From Flavobacteriaceae bacterium (GTDB taxonomy: Bacteria; Bacteroidota; Bacteroidia; Flavobacteriales; Flavobacteriaceae): a DNA stretch of 64,000 nt. Position 1 is the first letter of the stretch, and each line of letters begins with the position of its first letter. The stretch is from the NCBI GenBank assembly GCA_029243165.1, contig JAQWSN010000005.1:215839-279838 (forward strand), read 5' to 3'. The notes under the pieces were generated by a model that saw only the letters and a program-made list of their open reading frames with translations, was not told where the DNA came from and did no database searches. Positions 42,788-52,065 of this stretch are shown piece by piece. The translations under genes were made by a program, and so were the position numbers.

Positions 42788-45548
42788 GAGTCAAAAATTC
42801 ATCTAAGTTCATAATGGCATTCGCTACAACAGCAAGAGCAGCTAACTTGATATCAATCGCTGTTTCTTGATTGAAAAAATTCTGAAGTTTTTTGGGAGCT
42901 TGATCAAAATCCTGAAACGCATCAGTGTAAAGTGTCTTTAATAACTCCAATACCTCATCGTCGATCTCGTCATACACTGCTTTACGATACATTTTTTTAA
43001 TCGCATCATCAACTGGTTTTTCAATAGTTAAGGATGCTAGACCTAAAGCTGCCTCCAAAAAAACAGGATCATTGAGAGTTACTAAAGCCTGCAGTGGAGT
43101 ATTACTCGGAGATCTTCTAACCAAACATACTTCCCTACTTCCTGCATCAAAAGACACCAAAGAAGGGTACGGACTAGTTCGTTTAAGATAGATGTAAATC
43201 GCTCTGCGATAGCGATCCTCACCTTTACTTTCCTTCCACAAATTACCAAGATAAGCATGTTCCCATATCCCTTCAGGCTGAGGGGGCATAACTCCAGGCC
43301 CATACTTTTTATCACTCAATAAATCAGACACAAATAAAGCTTGATCCCTTATTTCTTCTGCATCCAAATGTAATTTGGGACCACGAGCGTAAAATAAATT
43401 TTCTGGATCTAATGCGTATTTGTGTTCTTCGATAGCTGAACTTTGTCGGTAAGTAGCTGACAGCAAGATCATTTTAATAAAAGCCTTTAAACTCCATTCT
43501 TTTGAACTCACAAAATCAGCTGCTAACCAATCCAATAATGCGGGATGGGTTGGAGGTTCAGATTGAGTTCCTAGATCTTCCAAGGTCAAGACAAGTCCTT
43601 TTCCAAAAATTTGATACCATACTCTATTTACAACCGTTCTGGCAGTAAGAGGATTCTCCTCGCTTACTAACCATTTTGCCAAACCAAGACGATTTTTTTC
43701 CCACTCTTCATCCCATTGATTTAGTATGGAAGGAATGGAAGGTGAAACTTCTTCCATTTTGTTTAACCAGCTCCCTCGATCAAACAGTTGTGTTTTCCTC
43801 TTCATAAAGTCTTTATTTTCAACCATGATAGGAGTAAGATGTTCGGGGTTGTTCAGTACTGTCCTAATGTTGGCCTCAACCATAGAAAAACCTTTTTTAT
43901 TTTTACCTGGGATTTGAGGAACAAATGAAAACCAATGGAGCGATGCCGCAATATCATCATAGTGATAGCCATTTTCAGTTTTGGTACTTAGGGAAGGGTT
44001 TTTGGTTTCTATGTACAAATCAAAAACTCCATCTATTGGTTTAATTTTAAGTTTGGCAAATTGATTTTTTGAATTCGTAAACTGAGGGTCTCCTGAATCA
44101 TTTAACCGAATCCTTCCAATAACCTCCCCTTTGGGATCGTCTTTACGAAAAATTACATCTGTTTTATGAGCAGTTTTACTGTATTTGAAGTACATGTTTT
44201 GATTCCCATTCGTATTGATATTTTTGTAAACAGCCTGCCCATTATTTCGCATTGAAAGGGTTACTCCTGATACATAAGCCAGATCAGAATTTAACGAAAT
44301 AGTATTGTGGGCTTGATATTTTGGCTCTAAAAACTGAAAATAATCACGATAAAAATTATGTGTTTTTTGATCCCCATATTTTGATATCCAGGATAAAATA
44401 GACTGGATTTTTTGATTATTCACCTTAGAGTAGGAGCGAAGATTCGGAGATTCGTCCGTTAGATCTTCATCCCGAGTATTATTGAAAAAAGACATTAACT
44501 GATAGTATTCTTTTTGTAGAAACGGATCATATGGATGGTCATGGCATTGGACACAGCTCATAGTAGTACTCTGAAACACATCGAAAGTAGTATTGACACG
44601 ATCAATTACAGCAGCTGTACGGTATTCTTCATCAGAAGTCCCTCCCTCATCATTATTCATGGTGTTTCTATGGAAGGCTGTGGCTAACAATTGATTGAAA
44701 GACGGATTTGGGAGCAGGTCGCCCGCCAATTGTTCAATGGTGAATTCATCAAACCTTAAATCTCTATTAAGTGCTTTGATTACCCAATCCCGATATTTCC
44801 ATATTGTTCTACCCCGATCGGCCTCATAGCCTTTTGTATCGGCATACCGCGCCAGATCAAGCCACCAGCTGGCCCATTTTTCACCAAAACTAGGCTGAGT
44901 CAATAGGCTATCTAGATAGCTTTCATATGTAATTTTTTTTCCTGTAAATAAATCAAAAAGTGTTTGATCGGGAGGCAAGCCCGTAATATCAAAAGCAGCC
45001 CTACGTGCCAGAACATGAGATACAGCCTGCTCGCTAGGTAAAAGATTTAAATCTTCCATTCTAGCAGCGATAAAATAATCAATTGGCGTTTGAAGAAAGT
45101 TGGCTTGCTTAAATTTTGAGTCGACTTCAGGAAGTTTTGCTTTTAAGGGAGGAATGTACGCCCAATGAGTACCCCATTGCGCCCCTTGATCAATCCAACG
45201 GGTAAACAGCTTAATTTCTTCCTCACTTAATGCAGGCTTTTCATAGGGCATCCTAAGCTCTAAATCTGTCTCATGAAGTCGTTGAATCATTCGGCTTTTT
45301 TTGGCATTGCCAGGAATGATTGCAGGAGAACCTTCATCGGTATTTCCTAACGCCTCGCTTTCAAATAGAAAACTAAATCCCGCATTCTTTTTAACACCAC
45401 CGTGGCAGGAAATACACTTATTATTAATGATAGGTTTTATTTGGGTACTAAAATCTACTTGCTCTGACGGCTGACAGCCCAATACAATGCAGAGAACACC
45501 AATGAATTTGGCGCTTTGATTCAACTTAAAACAGTTAAAAGAGAACAC
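42780..45548 (-). CDS. PSD1 / DUF1549-DUF1553 cytochrome-type protein
   Basis: 922 residues, first gene of the group. A lipoprotein-like start (VLCIVLGCQPSEQ) is followed by a planctomycete cytochrome C motif CISCHGGVKKNAGF, the DUF1549 region (with a second heme-like motif CVQCHDHPYDPF) and C-terminal DUF1553 (TARTVVNRVWYQIFGKGLV, RRSPSNTPLQALVTLNDPVF). A predicted 250-residue insert between the two carries a carbohydrate-binding-like fold. Protein is likely periplasmic or outer-membrane anchored. Confidence 0.9.
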   Translation of the reverse strand: MFSFNCFKLNQSAKFIGVLCIVLGCQPSEQVDFSTQIKPIINNKCISCHGGVKKNAGFSFLFESEALGNTDEGSPAIIPGNAKKSRMIQRLHETDLELRMPYEKPALSEEEIKLFTRWIDQGAQWGTHWAYIPPLKAKLPEVDSKFKQANFLQTPIDYFIAARMEDLNLLPSEQAVSHVLARRAAFDITGLPPDQTLFDLFTGKKITYESYLDSLLTQPSFGEKWASWWLDLARYADTKGYEADRGRTIWKYRDWVIKALNRDLRFDEFTIEQLAGDLLPNPSFNQLLATAFHRNTMNNDEGGTSDEEYRTAAVIDRVNTTFDVFQSTTMSCVQCHDHPYDPFLQKEYYQLMSFFNNTRDEDLTDESPNLRSYSKVNNQKIQSILSWISKYGDQKTHNFYRDYFQFLEPKYQAHNTISLNSDLAYVSGVTLSMRNNGQAVYKNINTNGNQNMYFKYSKTAHKTDVIFRKDDPKGEVIGRIRLNDSGDPQFTNSKNQFAKLKIKPIDGVFDLYIETKNPSLSTKTENGYHYDDIAASLHWFSFVPQIPGKNKKGFSMVEANIRTVLNNPEHLTPIMVENKDFMKRKTQLFDRGSWLNKMEEVSPSIPSILNQWDEEWEKNRLGLAKWLVSEENPLTARTVVNRVWYQIFGKGLVLTLEDLGTQSEPPTHPALLDWLAADFVSSKEWSLKAFIKMILLSATYRQSSAIEEHKYALDPENLFYARGPKLHLDAEEIRDQALFVSDLLSDKKYGPGVMPPQPEGIWEHAYLGNLWKESKGEDRYRRAIYIYLKRTSPYPSLVSFDAGSREVCLVRRSPSNTPLQALVTLNDPVFLEAALGLASLTIEKPVDDAIKKMYRKAVYDEIDDEVLELLKTLYTDAFQDFDQAPKKLQNFFNQETAIDIKLAALAVVANAIMNLDEFLTHG

Positions 45549-45578
45549 GAATATTCTGAAATTGATTCCTTTGTTAAG

Positions 45579-45857
45579 TTACGAATTTAATTTGTAAAGG
45601 TCTCCATTTGATTCTTCTGGCTCATCTCCATCAGTTGTAATAAACAGATTTCTAGAAACTGTGCCATCTGCATTAAATAGGATTATCCCATTCGCAGAAA
45701 CAGCAACTACTTGTCCATCCTCTGTCTTATCTTTTAGTGAGAAACTTGATAGCCAAGAACCAATTATGGGATCGTCCTGATTTTTAGAGTTAAAGCTATT
45801 GTCTTTTGAACATGCAAATGATAAAAGTAACACGAAGATTTGTGATAATTTTTTCAT
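45579..45857 (-). CDS. Short lipocalin-like lipoprotein, probably truncated
   Basis: 92 residues. Lipoprotein signal with lipobox LSFACSKD, then IIGSWLSSFSLKDK and IILFNADGTVSRN, the first two strands typical of lipocalin-like lipoproteins of Bacteroidetes. Those proteins usually reach 140-170 residues; this one stops after GDLYKLN, so the rest is missing. Nothing recognisable continues in other frames before cas the PSD1 gene upstream of it, so the loss looks complete. Confidence 0.5.
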   Translation of the reverse strand: MKKLSQIFVLLLSFACSKDNSFNSKNQDDPIIGSWLSSFSLKDKTEDGQVVAVSANGIILFNADGTVSRNLFITTDGDEPEESNGDLYKLNS

Positions 45858-46007
45858 GCTTTTATTTAGTTTTTAACGAATGCACGAAATTAATTGTTTT
45901 TAAAAAAAAATTAGTTTCCCTGAGCTTAAGTGGACTTTTTAACCATCCAAATATTTTTTAGTAAAAAATCAAAGGAGGCTGTTTCGTAAGAAGAAAAAAA
46001 GTAGAAA
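45858..46007. other. AT-rich gap with no recognised gene
   Basis: Between the short lipoprotein and the tRNA-Val terminator; I see no coding region, repeat or consensus promoter here. Confidence 0.5.
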
Positions 46008-46038
46008 ATAAAAAAACCTCTGATTCTACAGAGGTTTT
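46008..46038 (-). terminator. Terminator of tRNA-Val
   Basis: ACCTCTG / CAGAGGT stem between 46016 and 46037 with flanking A/T pairs, followed on the minus strand by a T-rich run. Close in sequence to the tRNA-Leu terminator at 22338. Confidence 0.8.
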
Positions 46039-46043
46039 AAATG

Positions 46044-46118
46044 TGGGCGCTGAGGGATTCGAACCCCCGACCCCCTCGGTGTAAACGAGGTGCTCTGAAC
46101 CAACTGAGCTAAGCGCCC
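46044..46118 (-). tRNA. tRNA-Val (anticodon UAC)
   Basis: Acceptor GGGCGCT / AGCGCCC with discriminator A, D-arm TTAGCTCAGTTGG, anticodon stem CCTCG / CGAGG around TTTACAC (anticodon TAC), T-arm GGGGGTTCGAATCCC. CCA is not encoded. Confidence 0.96.
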
Positions 46119-46187
46119 ATTGAGTGTTTCAATGAGAACGCAAATATAAAATTTAAACAACAATTCCCTACTATTCCTTCCTAAATT

Positions 46188-47423
46188 TTAAGTCTTTTCA
46201 TCATTTAAAACTTCTAAAACCTCTGCCACTACAAAAGTACTTCCGCAAACCAGAACCAAATCATCCTCTTCTGCATTAGATCGCGCATGATGGAATGCAT
46301 CGGAGACCGAATTGAAATATTCTATTATGAAATTACTTTCTCCCAATTGTCTTTGTAAATCGGATAGAGGCAAAGCTCGTTTCAACTTAGGACTGCAAAG
46401 GTAAAATGTCGTATCTGCCGGAAAAAGAGAGATCAATTCCTTAGCATTTTTGCCTTGTACAAAACCCAAAACCAGATGCAGTTTCTTAAACTTTAAACTT
46501 CCTAATTGATTAACAATTAGAGAGATGCCTTCTTTATTATGCCCTACATCCAATATGATTTGAGGCTTTTCAGAGACTAACTGCCATCTTCCTTGCAAGC
46601 CTGTGTTTTGGATGATCTTCTCAAAGCCCCCTTTAATAATTTCGTCGTCAAGGTTCAGATTTTCTAAGTGGCGCAGTGCTGTATGAGCCGTCTGAATATT
46701 TTGATTTTGATAAATTCCTTTTAAATCCGTTTTAAAAGTATTTTGTTGCGGTTCTGTAAAGAATAAAGGAGCTTCATTCCGCTGAGCAACAGTTTCAAAA
46801 ACAGCTTGTGTTTCAGAATCTTTTTGCCCTACTACAACAGGCACTCGGTGTTTGATGATTCCTGCCTTTTCATTTGCAATTTTGGAGCGAGTCTCCCCTA
46901 GAAATTCTGTATGATCAAGTCCGATGTTAGTAATTACAGAAAGCTCAGGATGGATTATGTTGGTAGCATCCAAACGTCCGCCCAAACCAACCTCAATAAC
47001 AGCAAAATCAACATCAGCAGAGTTAAAATAGGTAAAAGCCAAGCCCACTGTCATTTCAAAAAAAGAAACTCCGTGTTCCTCAAAATATTCTCGATGTTGG
47101 ATGATAAATTCTATCACTTCAGTCTCTGGAATTTTAGCGCCATTAATTCTGATTCGTTCTCTAAAATCCAATAAATGAGGCGAAGTGTACAGACCTACTT
47201 TGTATCCAGCATTTTGCAAAACGGAAGCGATTGCATGCGAAGTTGATCCTTTGCCATTGGTGCCTGCTACATGAATGCACCTAAACGACTGATGTGGGTG
47301 TTTTAAATAAGCATCCAAATCAAGCATGCCCTCTAAGCCTAATTTGTAGGCAGCTGCTCCTACTCTTTGATACATTGGAAGTCGAGAAAACATCCAATCC
47401 AGGGTTTCTTGATAGGTTTTCAA
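46188..47423 (-). CDS. folC: Bifunctional folylpolyglutamate/dihydrofolate synthase
   Basis: Adds glutamates to folates, with dihydrofolate synthase activity in many bacteria. 411 residues. ATP P-loop HVAGTNGKGSTSHAIA, the glutamate-ligase motif SPHLLDFRERIRING, GLGGRLDATNII and DVGHNKEGISLIV are all present. Follows tonB by three bases on the same strand. Confidence 0.96.
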   Translation of the reverse strand: MKTYQETLDWMFSRLPMYQRVGAAAYKLGLEGMLDLDAYLKHPHQSFRCIHVAGTNGKGSTSHAIASVLQNAGYKVGLYTSPHLLDFRERIRINGAKIPETEVIEFIIQHREYFEEHGVSFFEMTVGLAFTYFNSADVDFAVIEVGLGGRLDATNIIHPELSVITNIGLDHTEFLGETRSKIANEKAGIIKHRVPVVVGQKDSETQAVFETVAQRNEAPLFFTEPQQNTFKTDLKGIYQNQNIQTAHTALRHLENLNLDDEIIKGGFEKIIQNTGLQGRWQLVSEKPQIILDVGHNKEGISLIVNQLGSLKFKKLHLVLGFVQGKNAKELISLFPADTTFYLCSPKLKRALPLSDLQRQLGESNFIIEYFNSVSDAFHHARSNAEEDDLVLVCGSTFVVAEVLEVLNDEKT

Positions 47424-47426
47424 TCG

Positions 47427-48281
47427 CTATTCTCCGAGTTTAAATTGAATGACAACAAATCCGATTTGTTCTGCAGGAGCCTTACCATCTGGAAACCATT
47501 TATGAAGCAAAGCGGTTTTTCTTGCTGGCTCAAGCAAGCAAGGGTGTGTATTGGTACTTCCCTTGACTCCTGGCTCTGCTTGAATAACCTCTCCTTGATT
47601 ATTTACTGTGATTCGAACCACTACGGTTCCCTCTTGATTGCAGTCTTGTACAACCTTGCCATTGGATTGTAAGTTTCTTCCATTGAGACCGTACCCCTTT
47701 CCTTTTCCTCTCAAGCCAAAATTATTGTAGTAACTACTCGAATACGGATTTCCCTCAATTTTACCTTTATCGCCTTGAACTGCATCATCTCCCTCACCTT
47801 CAATTTCCTCACCTTTTTCAGCCTTATTTTTAAGTAAGCTTGAAACTACACTTTTGGTTGCTTCTGAGACTTTTGGCTTTTCTTCAACGGGTTCGTCTTG
47901 AGCTTCTGATTCAAGCTTTTCTGTTAGGGGTTTTAACACTTCAGAGGATTCTTTTTTTTCAGGTACTACTACCGTCGATTTTTCCTCGGTTAAAACTTCT
48001 TTAACAGACTCTTCTGTTATTTGTTTTGGTGGTTCAGATTCAACTTTTTCCTCGACCTCGACAACTTTTTCCTTGACTTTTTCAATAGCCTGAACTTTTT
48101 TTTGTGGTTGAACTTTACCACTTCCTTCAGCAAGGGTACCAAAATTTACTTCCATGCCATAACTTATGGGTGGGTCGTAATAGGTGAGTCCTAAAAGGAA
48201 AAATAAAATCAAAAGCAACACACCAATGACTGCGGTAAGTCCTGCAGATTTTTTTTTATGTGGTGTGTCTAACATTTTCAT
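47427..48281 (-). CDS. tonB: TonB-type energy transducer
   Basis: 284 residues. N-terminal cytoplasmic tail and one transmembrane segment (LTAVIGVLLLILFFLLGLTYY), a long periplasmic linker rich in K/E/V/P (about 50-190), then a TonB C-terminal domain (GTVVVRITVNNQGEVIQAEPG, ARKTALLHKWFPDG). It follows exbD and exbB in the same transcript, giving a complete energising complex. Confidence 0.93.
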   Translation of the reverse strand: MKMLDTPHKKKSAGLTAVIGVLLLILFFLLGLTYYDPPISYGMEVNFGTLAEGSGKVQPQKKVQAIEKVKEKVVEVEEKVESEPPKQITEESVKEVLTEEKSTVVVPEKKESSEVLKPLTEKLESEAQDEPVEEKPKVSEATKSVVSSLLKNKAEKGEEIEGEGDDAVQGDKGKIEGNPYSSSYYNNFGLRGKGKGYGLNGRNLQSNGKVVQDCNQEGTVVVRITVNNQGEVIQAEPGVKGSTNTHPCLLEPARKTALLHKWFPDGKAPAEQIGFVVIQFKLGE

Positions 48282-48293
48282 ACGACCTGAATT

Positions 48294-48689
48294 TTATGGT
48301 GTATCCACTGCAAGTACTACTTTAATCCCATTTTTATTGGCAATATTCATTACAAAAACAACCTCCTGAATGGATACTTTTTTCTCAGCTCTAAGAACTA
48401 AGGAAGGATTGTTTACACTCCCTAATGTCTGTATCAATTGAGCTTCCAAGTTTTTTTTCGTGACTCGACTTTCATTGACATAGTATCGACCTTTATTATT
48501 GATTGTAACAGCAACTGTATTTCGATTTTCGGTTTTTCCTTCTCCCTGGGGCAATTTTACATCTATGGTATTCAACTGCTTTGCCAAAGTAGATGCAATC
48601 ATAAAAAAAATCAGTAACAGAAAAACAATATCCGTCATAGACGACATATTGAATTCCGGTTTGATTTGATTTCTCCCTTTGAGCTTCAT
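48294..48689 (-). CDS. exbD: ExbD/TolR family protein
   Basis: 131 residues. Opening FNMSSMTDIVFLLLIFFMIAST carries the single transmembrane segment with the proton-path aspartate; the periplasmic part contains the INNKGRYYVN and VSIQEVV folds of ExbD. Four bases before the exbB stop. Confidence 0.95.
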   Translation of the reverse strand: MKLKGRNQIKPEFNMSSMTDIVFLLLIFFMIASTLAKQLNTIDVKLPQGEGKTENRNTVAVTINNKGRYYVNESRVTKKNLEAQLIQTLGSVNNPSLVLRAEKKVSIQEVVFVMNIANKNGIKVVLAVDTP

Positions 48690-48692
48690 TAG

Positions 48693-49370
48693 TTAAGCAG
48701 GTTCATTGAGTAAGTCTAAAAACTCCAAACTTGTGGCTTCCATTTGATAAACGGCTTTATTGATCTTTACAACCAAATGATTGTAACAAATGTATCCTAC
48801 AATTCCAACAATCAACCCAGCAACTGTTGTGGTCATGGCAGTGTAAAGTCCATCTGCCAATAACTGCATGTCGATATTACCCCCAGCATTTGATATCTCA
48901 AAAATAGATAGAATCATACCGATTACTGTACCCAAAAATCCTAACATTGGAGCTGCTCCAGAAATCGTAGCCAAAATACTGATGTTTTTTTCTAATTGAT
49001 ACACTTCCAACCGTCCCGAATTTTCAATAGCGGTATTGATATCGTCCAATGGCCGTCCGATACGAGAAAGACCTTTTGAAATTAATCGAGCAACAGGAAC
49101 ATTTTCTTGGACACAGAGCTGTTGCGCTCCGTCCAGTTTACCATTCATAACAAACGATCGGATTTGGGGCATGAAGTTAGGAGTAACTTTTATTGCTGAA
49201 CGTATGGCAAATAACCTTTCAAAATAAATGTAGGTTACCATCAATAACAATACAAACAATAAACCAATAATCAGTTGCCCCCCTAAACCGCCATTTTTAA
49301 TTAGTTCCAGTAAGGAAAGTGTTTTCTCTGTTTGTAACGGAGCTGGATCTTGCAAATAAAATAGTATCAT
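48693..49370 (-). CDS. exbB: ExbB/TolQ/MotA family proton channel
   Basis: 225 residues, three membrane segments: near 28-50 (IIGLLFVLLLMVTYIYF), 130-155 and 180-205. ISGAAPMLGFLGTVIGMI and LYTAMTTTVAGLIVGIVGYICYN are the conserved channel helices. First gene of the exbB-exbD-tonB-folC run. Confidence 0.95.
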   Translation of the reverse strand: MILFYLQDPAPLQTEKTLSLLELIKNGGLGGQLIIGLLFVLLLMVTYIYFERLFAIRSAIKVTPNFMPQIRSFVMNGKLDGAQQLCVQENVPVARLISKGLSRIGRPLDDINTAIENSGRLEVYQLEKNISILATISGAAPMLGFLGTVIGMILSIFEISNAGGNIDMQLLADGLYTAMTTTVAGLIVGIVGYICYNHLVVKINKAVYQMEATSLEFLDLLNEPA

Positions 49371-49433
49371 AGATTACATACTTTTATAGAGTATCAACGT
49401 ACTTTTTAGTAAAAAATTCTATGACTTAGGCAT

Positions 49434-50762
49434 TTATAAGATAAAATCTCGAATAAGAACAAAAGTGATAAAACCACCCAAAAAGCCAACAAAAGCTAAC
49501 CATGCGATCTTTTTCAAATACCAAAAAAAGTCAATTTTTTCCATTCCCATCGCCACAACTCCTGCTGCAGAACCAATAATGAGCATGCTTCCTCCTGTCC
49601 CTGCAGAATATGCAATAAGGTGCCAGACTGGATCGTCTGTACCCATAGAAAACATCCCCATACTAGCTGCTACAAGGGGCACATTGTCAATTACTGCGGA
49701 ACCTATTCCAAGTAAACCAACCACTACATCTGTATTGGGTATGGCTTTATTCAAACCTTCAGCGAAATTAAACAAGAGACCTAAAGATTCTAGAGCCGCT
49801 ACTGCTAATAAAATTCCTAAGAAAAATAAAATACTTGGAAGCTCAATTTTTGAGAGTGAACGATGCACTGGACTTGCAGTTTGATGAGCGTCACTTTCTT
49901 CGTCAAAGGAAGTAATATTAATTTTTGCTTTACTAAAAATCTCTGCAAAAGTTGCAACAACTGCCAGAGACAACATCATTCCCACATATGGTGGTAAATG
50001 AGTAAGCGTTTTAAAAACGGGAACAAATACAATTGCAGAAAGCCCCAAATAAAGCATCGTTCCACCTCGTTTATGAGTTTCAACTGTTGAATCCTCTTTC
50101 AATTCAGCTATCTCTCCTTGAAAAGCGGGTAACAAAGAAGCAACTCCGACCGGTAGCACAAAGCAAACAATTGAAGGAACTAAGACATAAGTAATTAGTT
50201 TTAAGGTAGTCACCTTATCTCCGATCCAAAGCATGGTTGTTGTAACATCACCTATTGGTGACCATGCACCTCCAGCATTAGCACAAATGATAATGAGTCC
50301 TGCAAACCACAAACGAGTATCTCGATCGTGGATTACTTTTTGTAAAATCGTAATGAGAACAATAGTTGCCGTAAGATTATCAATGATGGCGGATAAAATA
50401 AATGCTAGAATACCAAAAATCCACAATAATCCTTTTTTACTCTTGGTCTTAATGAAGTTTTTTATGGTGTAAAAACCATTAAAATAGTCAATTATTTCAA
50501 CTATGGTCATTGCACCCAGAAGGAAGATTATGATCTCGGCCGTTTTTCCCAAATGATGGAGTAAGATTTCATCTATGTGGGTAGGTTCAAGTTCTTTTAA
50601 TTCCGTATTTACATCGAAAACAGGTAAATGAGCTAGTGAAATGATTGCCCACATCAATGCCATCATTGCCAAGGCAGGAATCAATTTGTCTACTTTCAAA
50701 TTGTGCTCCAAGGTTATTGCAAGATATCCCAAAACAAAAAGGGAAATAATAATGGTCTCCAT
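49434..50762 (-). CDS. nhaD: Sodium:proton antiporter, NhaD family
   Basis: 442 residues, about eleven to twelve hydrophobic segments. SAIIDNLTATIVLI, NAGGAWSPIGDVTTTMLW and AVIDNVPLVAASMGMF are the NhaD signatures holding the ion-binding acidic residues. Fits a marine sodium-exporting lifestyle. Single gene. Confidence 0.94.
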   Translation of the reverse strand: METIIISLFVLGYLAITLEHNLKVDKLIPALAMMALMWAIISLAHLPVFDVNTELKELEPTHIDEILLHHLGKTAEIIIFLLGAMTIVEIIDYFNGFYTIKNFIKTKSKKGLLWIFGILAFILSAIIDNLTATIVLITILQKVIHDRDTRLWFAGLIIICANAGGAWSPIGDVTTTMLWIGDKVTTLKLITYVLVPSIVCFVLPVGVASLLPAFQGEIAELKEDSTVETHKRGGTMLYLGLSAIVFVPVFKTLTHLPPYVGMMLSLAVVATFAEIFSKAKINITSFDEESDAHQTASPVHRSLSKIELPSILFFLGILLAVAALESLGLLFNFAEGLNKAIPNTDVVVGLLGIGSAVIDNVPLVAASMGMFSMGTDDPVWHLIAYSAGTGGSMLIIGSAAGVVAMGMEKIDFFWYLKKIAWLAFVGFLGGFITFVLIRDFIL

Positions 50763-50812
50763 AAGTTTAAATTCGTTTTGTAGCTAAAATATAAAAATCT
50801 CTCTCGCTTCTT

Positions 50813-51871
50813 TCATTTCTCTGGATAAAATATCAACCCGCTGCTATGATCCCTTTTAGAACCTGTTACAGATGCCAAACAATTAACCTCATTTTTCATT
50901 CGTAAAAGACCTAGAAATGCAAATATTAATGCCTCTTTAAAATCAATCACCTCAGAATCAGGAATCATAAAATTTGCCTTGCTGTTCTGTTTCAGAAGGG
51001 TTATTAAAAAATGATTTTTTGCCCCTCCTCCGCTTACTAGAATCTTGTCGCTTGACAAAAAATTACTTGCAATCTGTTTTGCAATATGTTGTGCAAAAGT
51101 ATGAATTCGATCTTCGACAGCCGTTTGATGAAACAAATCTAAAATTGGTAGTACCTTGCTGTTGACCCATTCTAATCCCAGTGATTTTGGATATTTTTTA
51201 TGGTAAAAATTCAAAGATTCCAAAGAATTAAACAACTCTGGAATCATTTTTCCAGCTTTTGCTAAAGCTCCATTGGTGTCGAATTCCATAGCTTTTTCTT
51301 GGGCCAAGAGATTCATAACGGTATTGACTGCACAAATATCGTAAGCGATCACTTTTGAATCCTTAGTTTTAGAAACATTAGCAAATCCACCCAAATTCAA
51401 ACAAGCAGAATAATTTTTGAAAAGACAAAGATCACCGACAGGAACCAAAGGAGCCCCTTGACCTCCCAAAGCAACATCCTGCGAACGAAAATCACAAACT
51501 ACAGGAAGATTTATCTGCTTAGACAAAAAAGCGGTATTGCCTATCTGAAGTGTAATACCCTTATCTGGCTGATGAAAAACAGTATGACCATGGGAACTTA
51601 CAAAATCAACAGCGCCTAAATCTTTAGTAAAATCAAGAATACAACTTGCCATTAAAACAATAAAATCATCTTCTACAGCCTTTATTTTTTGAAGGGATTG
51701 GGTATACAATTGCCCCAATTTTTTTCTCCAATGTTTATTGTATGAAAATGTTTTTGCTTTGAGAATTTGAAACTCCCAATGTTGTTTTTTTTCGAATGTT
51801 ACGCAAACTAAATCCAACCCATCTAAAGAAGTCCCGGACATAGCTCCAACTATGGTATGTTTAGTTTTCAA
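50813..51871 (-). CDS. anmK: Anhydro-N-acetylmuramic acid kinase
   Basis: Phosphorylates and opens anhydroMurNAc during cell-wall recycling. 352 residues. ATP motif GAMSGTSLDGLDLV, VCDFRSQDVALGGQGAPLVPVGD, NLGGFANVSK and ILVSGGGAKNHFL. Single gene divergent from gltB. Confidence 0.96.
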   Translation of the reverse strand: MKTKHTIVGAMSGTSLDGLDLVCVTFEKKQHWEFQILKAKTFSYNKHWRKKLGQLYTQSLQKIKAVEDDFIVLMASCILDFTKDLGAVDFVSSHGHTVFHQPDKGITLQIGNTAFLSKQINLPVVCDFRSQDVALGGQGAPLVPVGDLCLFKNYSACLNLGGFANVSKTKDSKVIAYDICAVNTVMNLLAQEKAMEFDTNGALAKAGKMIPELFNSLESLNFYHKKYPKSLGLEWVNSKVLPILDLFHQTAVEDRIHTFAQHIAKQIASNFLSSDKILVSGGGAKNHFLITLLKQNSKANFMIPDSEVIDFKEALIFAFLGLLRMKNEVNCLASVTGSKRDHSSGLIFYPEK

Positions 51872-52065
51872 AAATACAATTGTAATTAGCTAAACAAAGG
51901 ACGTGAAAATTCCTATTTCAGCAATTTATAATTCAAAAATTATGAATTCAGGTGTTAATTTGGGTTAAAATTATCAAATCTTCAACCGCTTGGATTTTAA
52001 TCTAGGATTAATACATCAGATACAAATGGATTCTTATTTTTGTATCCCTTCAAAAAAAACATCTT

